This document shows, one piece after another, positions 1 through 8,869 of a DNA stretch of 54,198 nt. The notes under the pieces are model-generated. The model saw nothing but the letters and a program-made list of their open reading frames with translations, ran no database searches and was not told the origin of the DNA. Source of the DNA: Bremia lactucae (Eukaryota > Oomycota > Peronosporomycetes > Peronosporales > Peronosporaceae); contig NC_090617.1 of the NCBI RefSeq assembly GCF_004359215.1, positions 1,074,887 to 1,129,084 of the forward strand, in the 5' to 3' direction. A program made the translations under genes and the position numbers. Positions within the stretch are counted from its first letter, which is position 1. Every line of letters starts with the position of its first letter.

Positions 1-480
1 CGTTGCACTCCTGGCTAACGCACCCCTTCCAACCGCACCAGGCTCTTGGCACTGTGCCGGTTTATGCGACGCATGACTTCTTGTCAGCTCGCCGTCTACT
101 GCCACAGGCTCTCGGCTCTGTGCAGGACATTCGGACGCATGACTACTTGTCATCGTCCTATTCACTACCTCAGTCTCCACGAGCTGGGTAGGAATTGGTG
201 ACGTTTGACATCCCGTCAACGCACCCTCAACTGTGTTCGACACGACATCAGTTGCATAGGCCTCTCGCAGGAGCACATCCTTTCCGGTGTCCTGCGTAGA
301 GTTCGCAACTGTGCGTGTACGCCAGTCTATCCATGGTTGGTACTTTGCCAACCATGGCATGCCTAGGATGAGGTCATACGGACTCTCCATACCTAGCACT
401 GTGAACTTCTCTTTACAAGAGAAGTCACTAAAGCTGAAGGCGGGTTCTACCTGAACTCCCTCAGACTTAACGAGCGCGCC
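1..480 (-). pseudogene. Ty3/Gypsy polyprotein fragment, protease C-terminal region and linker (partial)
   Basis: Read on the minus strand, the stretch is open without a stop from about 480 to the window edge, roughly 160 codons. It begins within the retroviral-type aspartic protease fold: the segment ESPYDLILGMPWL followed by WIDWR is the usual ILG-plus-tryptophan C-terminal part of Gypsy proteases. It continues into a low-complexity linker with two related units (MTSSHASE... and LTRSHASH...). The same protein is encoded on the plus strand at about 23220-23691 in Gypsy-B, so this is the same family in reverse. The catalytic DSG is not present. It is joined directly to a truncated LTR2, so gag and the start of the protease have been deleted. 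The clean frame makes it less decayed than the other Gypsy copies here. Confidence 0.8.
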
Positions 481-487
481 GTAGGAA

Positions 488-894
488 GCGGTTTAACCAG
501 CTTCTCTTGTGTGCAGTGAGGTAGTTGTGGTGGGCGCGTTAGCGGCCTCACCCAACGCACTAACTACTTTAGTTAAGTGTCGTCACGGGAGCGGTAATAC
601 GGCTCCTCGTGCACACTTACCAAGTAGGAAGTTGTTTTCAGACTATTTTTTATTTAATCGTATTAAATATAAATACCTGTTTCTACCAAGCAAAATGTCA
701 TATCTATAGATAACACTTAATATGTATTGCGAGCGTATCTTTCTAGATACCTATACACAAGGGTTGGTCACAAATGTGAACTACCCCCGAGTGCTAAGTC
801 GAATTACTTTACTTATGTAATTGACCATCCCCTTAAGTACACCAAGTGTACTTAACGGGGACTGTGTAAATTAGGGCAACTTTAGCCCGTTACA
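488..894 (-). repeat. LTR2-family LTR, 3' end truncated
   Basis: In the element's sense (minus strand) it begins at 894 with TGTAACGGGCTAAAG and runs toward 488, where the last ~40 bases of the LTR are missing. The same sequence recurs at 10896-11195 plus 17012-17225 (minus), 21254-21585 (plus), 30992-31294 (minus) and 33065-33202 (plus). Shared landmarks are a GCGAGCGTATCTTTCTAG block and the TACTTAACGGGGACTGTGTAA block. Confidence 0.75.
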
Positions 895-1096
895 CTAGCG
901 CTGTGAGAAATTTTTGAGCACTTTTATTGTGCATCTGTTTTCTGGTCCTTCGTCAAGCTCGAAATGTATTGCGAAGTATTCAGAAAGGTATTTCTACAAA
1001 TTAAATCAAATTGAGTTGGATACATGCTGTGAACAGCCAATATGTACCCAACACAATTTTAATCGCGTACGATAGAAAGGCAAATTGCAAATATTA

Positions 1097-1423
1097 CTAA
1101 TAGACATCAAGTACTTTGGCATGAGTATCTGGCTTACGTTGCAGTAGCCATTTGCACAAAATAGAGCCGGAAGTTGGAGGCAGGCGAACCTTGCGGCAAA
1201 ACGAGACCTTTGGCCCGCAGCCTCCGTAAAGTAAACTGAAAAAGAAAACCCAGCGATGGGTGCCACCCTGTGGCTTCAGAGGCAACACTTGAGCAATATC
1301 CGTAGCTTTCGAGGCAGTAGCTGCTTCGACATGCCTCTTATGAATCTGCGTTACAGTCAGAAGTCTCTTGGACTCTTCAGTTGCTTTAATGCCTCTATTT
1401 GAAATGCGATCAGATCGTACCAT
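1097..1423 (-). CDS. Possible small host gene, unknown
   Basis: A 108-codon frame from ATG to stop in an otherwise unassigned stretch (895-1570). The first ~55 residues are hydrophilic (SNRGIKATEESKRLL...). After residue ~58 the composition changes abruptly to a hydrophobic and cysteine-rich stretch (WVFFFSLLYGGC). That change coincides with a GTTTTC... sequence and a pyrimidine-rich TTTTTCAG, which could be intron borders, so the real product may differ. An overlapping frame ends at 1006. I do not recognise the protein, and no transposon motif is visible. It may be spurious. Confidence 0.25.
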   Translation of the reverse strand: MVRSDRISNRGIKATEESKRLLTVTQIHKRHVEAATASKATDIAQVLPLKPQGGTHRWVFFFSLLYGGCGPKVSFCRKVRLPPTSGSILCKWLLQRKPDTHAKVLDVY

Positions 1424-1571
1424 CCCTTTTTTTCTCTATGATGTCGTAAAACCTCTTTCCGGATCAGCTATGTATCCAAACGTGCACTAGACACCAGTAG
1501 CAGTTATACGTTTCGAGTCGCAACTCCGTGGCGAGAGCGAGTTTGTGCTTAACTCCATTAATTCAAACTTC

Positions 1572-1587
1572 CTTCACTTGTCAATTT
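1572..1587 (+). promoter_or_regulatory. Oomycete-type initiator (Inr) upstream of the effector gene
   Basis: CTTCACTTGTCAATTT matches the oomycete initiator consensus GCTCATTYBNCAWTTT at about 13 of 16 positions. It lies ~110 bases before the effector ATG at 1696, a plausible 5' leader length. The consensus is established knowledge; the match is seen directly; its use as a start site is inference. Confidence 0.45.
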
Positions 1588-1695
1588 TTTCGATAACCAC
1601 CAAATACGATCCCAACTATATAATTCCTTCATCAAGTACCTACTCACAGCTGTAGCGTTAATTATAGCTTCAAAACACTAAGAGTATAGCTTCGA

Positions 1696-2508
1696 ATGCT
1701 CTTTTCGGTGTTTTTTTTTCTCGTGGCGACGTGCGTCAAGTCTTCGTACGGCCACAGCGTAGCGGTGTCAACGCGTGATCCGGAGAACATTGCGTTGCAA
1801 TTGCACGAGTATGCTTCGATTCCAGAGACCATCGAAACCATACGCAGGCTTCGCGGAGCTCTAGCCCATGACGCGACGGCCTATGATGAACGCATGTTCT
1901 TTGAAAATGCGGCGAACAAGATGTATGCGATCGCGCAGAAGACTCGTTTATCTGCTGCTGCCGTGAAGAAACTCATTCCCGAGTCGCAAGAAAAGAAACT
2001 TTTATCGTACTATCTCACAAAGATGAAAGGTTTTATCAAGGATCGTGAAGTCTTGTACTCCATCACTTCATCGTACGATGAGTTGGCTCTGCTCGGCGTC
2101 ACTCCTGATTTATATAGGACGAGATTGCTCTCTGTAGAATCACCAGAAGTTGCGGCCGCTCGTGCTATTGAGTATGAAGAGTACATTAAAAACATTTGTT
2201 TTGTGTCATCAGAAAAGAATCCATGCAAGACCGTTACTGAACTTGTCGAGAGTAATAAATTCGACAAGATCAAGGAGTTAATGGAGAAACATTCGATCGC
2301 GGAGCTATTGATCGGAGCGTTAACTAATTTGAACAAGGTTAATCATCTCGACAAGTTGACAACCAGGATTCAGCTCAAGTACGTGCTTGAGAACACTCCA
2401 GAGCTGGGTCCGTTACTATCTAGGGACGTTAATGAATTGTTAAAGGACCCCAGTGTGAGTAAGATTTTTAGTAGGTTTTTGACTTTCGTCTATGGTATCC
2501 CTTCATAA
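1696..2508 (+). CDS. Secreted RxLR-type effector candidate
   Basis: 270 residues. The N-terminus is a short hydrophobic signal peptide (LFSVFFFLVATCV, residues 2-14) with likely cleavage near residue 19-20 (SYG-HS). The mature start contains RRLR at residues 50-53, which fits RxLR, and DER at 64-66, which fits the degenerate dEER motif at the usual distance. These are the hallmarks of host-translocated oomycete effectors. The remaining ~200 residues are mostly helical and charged, with two cysteines around 168-177 (ICFVSSEKNPC). I see no clear WY-domain signature and recognise no enzyme family. The frame is intact and intronless, as is typical of RxLR genes. It is isolated, with retroelements on both sides, matching the gene-sparse compartments where such genes lie. 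Function inside the plant cannot be read from the sequence. The RxLR could be a chance match, but signal peptide plus RxLR plus DER in order makes an effector the best call. Confidence 0.7.
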   Translation: MLFSVFFFLVATCVKSSYGHSVAVSTRDPENIALQLHEYASIPETIETIRRLRGALAHDATAYDERMFFENAANKMYAIAQKTRLSAAAVKKLIPESQEKKLLSYYLTKMKGFIKDREVLYSITSSYDELALLGVTPDLYRTRLLSVESPEVAAARAIEYEEYIKNICFVSSEKNPCKTVTELVESNKFDKIKELMEKHSIAELLIGALTNLNKVNHLDKLTTRIQLKYVLENTPELGPLLSRDVNELLKDPSVSKIFSRFLTFVYGIPS

Positions 2509-2887
2509 CGTAATTCTCATTTAATTTGCGAAATATTTCATTATTATCTATTGACTTGAGAATAACTTGAGAAACCGTGTAAAAGTGTTCTGTTTGTCAA
2601 TTACTATTCTTGAGATACTTAAAAGTAAGTACTATACTTGAAGCTTAATTCAATCTCGCCAGTTGATGCTAGACGCACGAATGAGTAAATGAGGTACTAT
2701 CATAGCTTTTTTTAACTATAAAAGTCAGTAGATAAAAAGAGCGCTACGAAGAAACTTGACAAATTTACACAGTTATCCTTTCCCCTAACATAAGCCTTCT
2801 TAGTATCGATTTACTAGCCAAGACTATTCAGCTACTTGAATCATTTCTTTGCATTATTTTTTGCTGAGTGTAAGGGGGCAGCCTTCG
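2509..2887. other. Intergenic, AT-rich
   Basis: 3' flank of the effector gene. I see no ORF, RNA gene or repeat here; it ends at a perfect palindrome. Confidence 0.6.
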
Positions 2888-2909
2888 ACTAGTACTGATC
2901 AGTACTAGT
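2888..2909. repeat. 22-bp perfect palindrome
   Basis: ACTAGTACTGA followed immediately by its exact reverse complement TCAGTACTAGT, with no spacer. It lies ~30 bp before the left LTR of Gypsy E1. Confidence 0.9.
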
Positions 2910-2938
2910 GGTGCCTCGAAACTTCAAGTAAACAAAGA

Positions 2939-3455
2939 GTAACGGGGTGTCCGTTACGTAAGTATTATTACATATAACAGGAATAATAAATATTATTTCG
3001 CATGAGAGGAAAGAAATATAGAAGTGCAAAATTATTTTCCTTATTGATTTTGACTTAAATAGTTCCAATAATACCAAATTTGATATTATTGATGCAATAA
3101 GACATTAGCTGTAACGGTGCATCGTTACATGAAATTAACACTTAAGGGTTGATATGTAATATATTATCTAAAAGGTAGAAACGTTTGGAGAATATTACTT
3201 TGCATAGTAATGTTCGGAAAGCTTATCGATTGGTAGATATAGGCCATAATATCTACTTGCTCCGCGGTCCAGTCAGCGCTGGACGCGCGCGAAGAAAGAG
3301 ACAGATTAGAATTTATTTCATGTTTTGCATTTGTATTTAATTAAGTTAGTATTAAATAAATCGAAACAGAAGAACTCAATTATATGGTTACAGTTTACTT
3401 TAGCCTTTTTAAAGCAAGTGTTTTAAAAGTGAGTCTTCCTCTGCACGTACTAGTT
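2939..3455 (+). repeat. Left LTR1 of Gypsy E1 (approximate limits)
   Basis: Starts near GTAACGGGGTGTCC, which recurs at 10504. Collinear but diverged similarity continues through ATTTTGACTTAAATAGTTCC (compare 10616) and TATATGGTTACAG (compare the region around 10818). The right border is placed just before the gag ATG at 3456; I could not find exact ends or a target-site duplication. It contains a second TGTAACGG hairpin at 3110-3129. Confidence 0.5.
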
Positions 3456-4640
3456 ATGAAGACGGATGGTGCTTTCAAGCTTCTCAAAAAGTTATCACGC
3501 AGTGTATGAAAGGTTTACTCATTGGAGTGACCTTGAATGGAGAGCGATCGAACGAATGAGTTTGGTTGTAGGCGGGCTAGCCGTTGGTGCTATGCTGTTC
3601 ACTCTGAACACAGATGAACGGCATGCGGCCATAGCCGAGTTCATTAAACACGAACTCGACGGGGCCCAAGAAAAAGTAGCCTTGCTTCGCCACCAACGCT
3701 CTCAATACTCAGATGTGTTGAGACTGCTGTCTCAACAGCTCTAGCAGTATCCTTAACAGTTAGAGCTGCTGCAACAGCAGCATTTATATGCTGCTAGTGG
3801 GCCGAAGCTTCCACGTCGACCCGAATGCTTAAGATCGAAATATTTAAGCTTAATGTAGTCGTAGACACCTCTCTTTTAAGATGGTTTGTCGTGTCAAAAC
3901 GACGCCATAGAAGCTCGCCGTATCAGTGATGATGCGACGAAAGTTAAATTCGCATATCCAACATAGCTGGACGTGCCAAATCTTGCGCCTAAGCTTCGCG
4001 ACCTATTAATTTTTGGGTCGTTTAAGGTCTTTAAGATCCGGCACAGACAAACATTTGAACCGCAACGTGCTAAAGTCCGGGCTCGAGTCAAGATCCTGAA
4101 TTTGAAGCAGGGCAAGCATGACCTTCATGATTATGCCCAACATACACGATACCTGGTCTGTTGTATCATTTTTAATAAATTGATGAACAAACACAATTAC
4201 TGTGTTTATTAAAGGTCTTGCAGACGCTCCTGTTAAGATCCACCTGTACTGACTAGAATTCGAGTCGCTAGACCAAGCGATCTCTATAGCGGAAAAGGAA
4301 GACTCCACTTTCAAATAGGCTTTTGTCCATTTGGTGCCTATCGTCCACCGAGACGTCAAAAACGGAGGTTTAGAAACCATGGTCCTCTCGTATGTAGAGA
4401 GCAAGAAATCTCGCTCTTTAAGTTTCAAGCGATTACAAAAATATAATCGTTGTCAAAAGATGGGCCACTACCCTATAAGTGTAGAGCCTCACGGCCAGTG
4501 CCTACAAACACTGAGCGAAAAGACAAACCTCTCGCTAGCAACAGCGGGGGACGCGGATCCGACGCTGTTGCGAAACCGCAACGGCGAGGCGGATTTTAAA
4601 AAAACGGTCGGGGTCAATAGGTGCGAAGCGCTCTACTGAT
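3456..4640 (+). pseudogene. Gypsy E1 gag (broken)
   Basis: The ancestral start is probably ATGAAG at 3456, because E3 has the same ATGAAG start at complement 51131. After a frameshift, the frame 3466-3744 gives a 92-residue N-terminal gag piece (GGLAVGAMLF, then a helical segment rich in Gln and Leu). Its counterpart is recognisable in E2 at ~33270 and E3 at ~51020. The central gag follows at 3973-4212 (LKQGKHDLHDYAQHTRYLV). Near 4440-4480 the zinc knuckle NRCQKMGHY has lost its first and last cysteines (Y and V in their place). Gag would coat the genomic RNA; this copy cannot. Confidence 0.7.
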
Positions 4641-4769
4641 CCAGGAACTCCAAATGAATTTGCTGGCCTTTTAATGAAAGTTGCTTCTCACACACAAACA
4701 TTGTGTGTAACGGCACCAAGGGATTTGGTTAAACTCATCAATCTGAAAATAAATTGTCAAATAAATTGC

Positions 4770-5100
4770 CGCTCAAGACCCTACTCTATCGTGGGGCGTC
4801 GAACAATTTCATTCAACGCCAATCGCTAGAAGATCGCAGGCTCAATTCGCTACGTGCGATACCCCTCTAACTAGGGTGACAGTGTGCTAGCAACAGGCGC
4901 ACCCGTAACATTTAAGAAACGTTAGTTAGTATTAAATACACTTCTAATGGTACTCAGTACGATGATAATTTCATCGTACTAGATTTGGATGACAAATTTG
5001 ATGCCATCCTTGGATTAATATGGCTCAGAAAAAAGATCCATGTATAAATTGGCAGCATCAAGCCGTGATGATGCCTGCCTCTTGTTCATCATATGGCTAG
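4770..5100 (+). pseudogene. Gypsy E1 aspartic protease (broken)
   Basis: The active-site stretch reads LLYRGASNNFI where Gypsy proteases have L-I/V-D-S-GAS, so the catalytic aspartate is lost. Downstream, DDNFIVLDLDDKFDAILG and IWL match the C-terminal half of the fold. Several stops lie between the halves. The segment from 5100 to 5690 is the protease-RT linker, partly open at 5416-5679. Confidence 0.65.
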
Positions 5101-5689
5101 CTGATGAACGTCATAATGCGTCCACGAGCGTGTGGTATCATACGAGTGAGTATGATGGACCCATTTTTTGGTTCGGTCGTTAGCACGACTGCACATGACG
5201 TCAGTGTGAATACCCAACACATTGTGGAGTTAAATCCCGACTGCTGAGCACAAACACAGACAGCGTCGAAGTTTGACCACTCAAATAAGTTGAGTTGTAC
5301 GAAAAATGATGCTAAATTAAAAGCAACATAAAAAAGAAAGTTTAGAACGCCAGTCTATAAGAGACAGTGCAAAAGTCCTAGGTCGACTGGAGAGTCGAAT
5401 GTAGAGACTCTAGCTGTGGTAGCGCAACCACAGCAAGAGGCAGTTGGGGAGGATGCCCCTCAAATAAATTATGTGGGAATAAGTCCCCGGAAACCTGTGG
5501 TCAAAGGTTCCCACTTACCTTTGGAAATAAGTTCCAAAGAAGAAACTGAGACAATCAATGTCTTAGTAAACAATAGATCAAGTGTAGGCGCTTATGCACT
5601 TGATCTACTAGCGCCTCCGAAAATTAACTTCGGAGATAACTCAATTGCCAAAGCTAGAACCGAAACGGTTCTTGCGTGATCTGCATAGT

Positions 5690-6730
5690 GGCAAAGTCAA
5701 GCAGATCAGCGTACTTATCAGAGATGACAAATATGTGACCGATTTTCGGTTGGCGATAATATTTCCCATGAACGAATAGATTCTCAGTAGATCAAAGATG
5801 GACGAAAGTCTCCTCGATGTGAAGACTCGGATTGAACGTTTACGCCCCAATCCTGGGATTCCTTGAAGAAAAACCTTTATATAAGGATTTAAAAGAATTC
5901 AAGGTTGTCTTCCCTGAATCAGTACGGTGCGAGTCGCCTAAGGACAATGGCACTCGGCACGAATTTGACCTAATCCCAGGTTCGAAATACTGTGTCATGA
6001 AGCAATGGCCATGACTAGTGACCAAGTAAAAGCGATCGACAAATTCTTTGCCGAACGCTTAGCAGCGGGCCATATGAGGGAATCAACTTTCACATAGCTC
6101 TCGGACATTCTGTGTGCGTAAAACAACAGGAGGATGGCGGATAGTGCATACAATAAGCTGAACGCTTACTGTACCGTACTTAACGCCGATACCACGAAAA
6201 GAAGTAATTATGATGGTATGTCAAAGAGTACTATTATTTTGTCAATGGATCTGATGGCTGGATTCTATCAGATCCTTATGCATAAAACATGATATCCCGT
6301 TTACAGCAGTAAGCACCCAAAGCGGTATGCTATGGGAGTGGCAAGTCATGCCATAGGGACTTAAAAGCTCCTGTGAATGTGTATCCAATCTGTTAGGTTC
6401 GGTGTGTGTAACCAATCTGTTAATCTCGGTGCGGGATTTTGCACCGAGTTATTTTTTTTGATGACGTCCTCGTTCATAGCAGAGCCATAAACGAAAAGTC
6501 GGATGTTGAATTACATCTTACCCACGTCCGAAAGGTTCTTAGACTTATGCTTAAGCACAAGCTGTATGCAAATCTCAAGAAGTGTATAATCAATGCAAGC
6601 GAAATACCGCTCCTTGGGTGCATCGTAGGTAAACACGGTGTACGCCCCGATCCAGAAAAGATCAAGGAGACACCGATTGGCCTGTGCCAGTCAATGCAAA
6701 GGGACTTGGAAAGATTCTCGGTTTAGCGGC
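5690..6730 (+). pseudogene. Gypsy E1 reverse transcriptase (broken)
   Basis: Recognisable blocks in order: RHEFDLIPGSKYCVMKQWP (5940-6012), CVRKTTGGWRIV (~6112), the palm segment near 6240-6340 (PFTAVSTQSGMLWEW), then FFDDVLVHSRAI at ~6450, which keeps the two catalytic aspartates. The connection domain follows (LGCIVGKHGVRPDPEKI, 6612-6668). Stops and frameshifts separate the blocks. At 6370-6440 the sequence CCAATCTGTTA is repeated, a small tandem duplication just before the FFDD motif. Confidence 0.75.
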
Positions 6731-6839
6731 GTAGCTGCACAATACTCACGCACTTATGCCGAAATGACAGTACATCTTTCTTCTCTGTTCAAGAAAATGT
6801 AAAGTGGTCATGGAACACGGATTGGTAGCGTTCCTTTGA

Positions 6840-7260
6840 GGGTATCTAGCAAAGCTTAATGCAATCGTCAATCCTGGCGATTGCTGACCAATACCAATCT
6901 TTTCATGTGGGTAGTGGCGCCAGCGATTTTGCAATCGGCTGTGCGTTAATGCAATATGACACAGACGGCGCAGAGCGCGTCGTCTATAATCAATCGCGTC
7001 AGCTTCAACCAGCTGAAAGCAACTATTCGTGCATGAAAAGGAACTACTTGCCATGAAAATGCAGTGGCTAAGTTATGGTTTTAGAACGTCTGTATGCACG
7101 GACCAGCGTAATTACTCACGGCCGTAATCAGTCCACGCCTATCGCAAAGAATGGTGAGATGGTTGTCTTTCTTCGCGGGGTTTAACTTCTTCGTGGATTA
7201 AAAATCAGGTCGTCGCTGGTGCCCTTTCGCGCAGGCCAGATTTTGAGCCGGCTGCGCAAA
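6840..7260 (+). pseudogene. Gypsy E1 RNase H (broken)
   Basis: SGASDFAIGCALMQYD is the beginning of the Gypsy RNase H domain; the first catalytic aspartate of the usual CDASDFAIG is replaced by glycine. It continues with ERVVYNQSRQLQPAESNY and ends at ~7250 with a degraded version of the ADALSRRPDF boundary. Removes the RNA strand during reverse transcription in intact elements. Confidence 0.7.
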
Positions 7261-7329
7261 TCAACAGTGAGCATTAGGCCACTGTTGCAACAATAATTGC
7301 TGCGTCGTCAACATTACTCGTCGACATAA

Positions 7330-8330
7330 GAAGGGCTTATCAAGAAGATAAGGCCTTTAACGGGTTGATGGATCACCCTGGAAATCTATCCCAACAAACC
7401 TTAAAAGGATTGTCGAAATTGTATTGATCCTCAACAGATTGATATGCAACACGCAATGGGTTATTTTATTCTTAGACATTGCTGGCAAAACACCTCGTGT
7501 CGTCATCCCCACCCATAATGATCTGCGATTGCGCATCATGTATGAGTACCACGATGCACCAAGAAGTGGTCATCGCGGACGTGAGAAAACTTAGCTCACG
7601 ATAAGTCGCGACTTCTACTGACCACGCCAGTATGAGTTCGTCCGCAAGTACATACGTGCTTGCGAAGTTTGTCAACGAGTAAGTACAGCCCCCCTCGTGC
7701 CCCGTTACAAACTCTGCTTGTTCCGGCAGAGCGTTGGCAGTCTGTATCTATGGACTTCGTCTTCGGATTTCCCGACGACGATCACAAGAATAATGGTATT
7801 CTTGTTCTTCTTAATCAAGATGGTTCATCATGCTGCAGTACCGGAGTCGATCACAACCAAAGGCTGTGCTGCTGTCTTTGTTAATACGATATTTCGACTC
7901 CTGGGTTAACCCGTGAACTTGTCTCCGATCAAGACCCTAGATTCACGGCAGAGATTTGGCAATCTGTGGTCAATTCACTCGAAACACAGTTGAATATGTC
8001 AAATTCTGACCATCCTGAAATGAATGGTTAAACAGAGCGTGCAAATCATATTCTCGAAGAGATACTTCGCGGATACGTCCATTCATTTACGAGTTGGAGC
8101 GATTTCTTGCCGATGGTGGAATTCACCACCAATTCAGTGCATGCTCCTACAAGTCATACAGCATTTTCGTGAATGGCTTACGTCACACCGTGTACGAACT
8201 CTGTTTGAGAGTGACTCTTATTCAAGGGGGGAGGAACTCTCTCGAGCAAAGAACGTTTTAGCTCTTGCTCATCACGCATTGACACTCAGTCAATGCGAAG
8301 GATACCAATGTTGATTTAATCAATAATAAA
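7330..8330 (+). pseudogene. Gypsy E1 integrase (broken)
   Basis: The N-terminal HHCC zinc-binding region is seen at ~7510-7680 (YHDAPRSGHRGREKT ... CEVCQRV). The catalytic core keeps all three acidic positions: MDFVFGFP (~7750), VSDQDPRF (~7923) and TERAN (~8034). A stop codon sits between NG and TER, and two further frameshifts occur. The core is followed by the typical SFTSWSDFLPMVEF segment (~8085). Confidence 0.75.
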
Positions 8331-8339
8331 GTGGACTCA

Positions 8340-8869
8340 CTCATTAATAACAATAATGCTGTTGCCGACTTTGATAACGATGTTGAAAGACTCAGCATCA
8401 GAGACAATATTATTAATGAAGGATGCTCTCAATAATGAAGAATGATAATTTTGCAGTGCGAACCGATCCCATCGCCGTGAAGACAAAAACAAAACCGAGT
8501 TAGCAGATGATTTACTGCTGGCTAGAAAAGCAGTGTTCCGTTTCCTACAAAACTCCATCGCTGCTGCGGGGGACCGATAGGAACGGAACTCTGACAAAAT
8601 GGACAAGCAAACGTTCTTTCATTTAATGTTAATGATCTAGTTCTAATGTGTACGGTAAACCTATCAAACATTTAACGCCGATTGTGGGAGTAAGAAATTA
8701 CTGCCCAGGTAAAATCGGCTCGTTTCAAGTACTGCACTGCCAAGGCAATGCGGACACGATTGAGCTGTCTCGTAGGATGCGTACGCATTCTACGTTTGTG
8801 CTGGGCATCTCTGCCCGTTCCATTAGTACGAGGTTTGTTCCGATCCCGTATTACACTGGAATGGTCTAG
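8340..8869 (+). pseudogene. Gypsy E1 integrase C-terminal domain
   Basis: The frame 8648-8869 encodes GKIGSFQVLHCQGNADTIEL, matching the Gypsy integrase C-terminal pattern G-PF-V---GNA-TIELP. The same segment is on the minus strand at 38341-38692 and 45618-45822 (KYFGPFRVLHHQGNARTIEL). The upstream part (8340-8640) is an integrase tail full of stops. The frame stops at 8869, tail to tail with the antisense ORF. Confidence 0.7.

Noticed and set aside
4951..4985. AGTACGATGA/TCATCGTACT hairpin as a regulatory element
   Set aside because: It is within the conserved protease codons (YDDNFIV) and a similar pairing occurs in E3, so coding constraint explains it.
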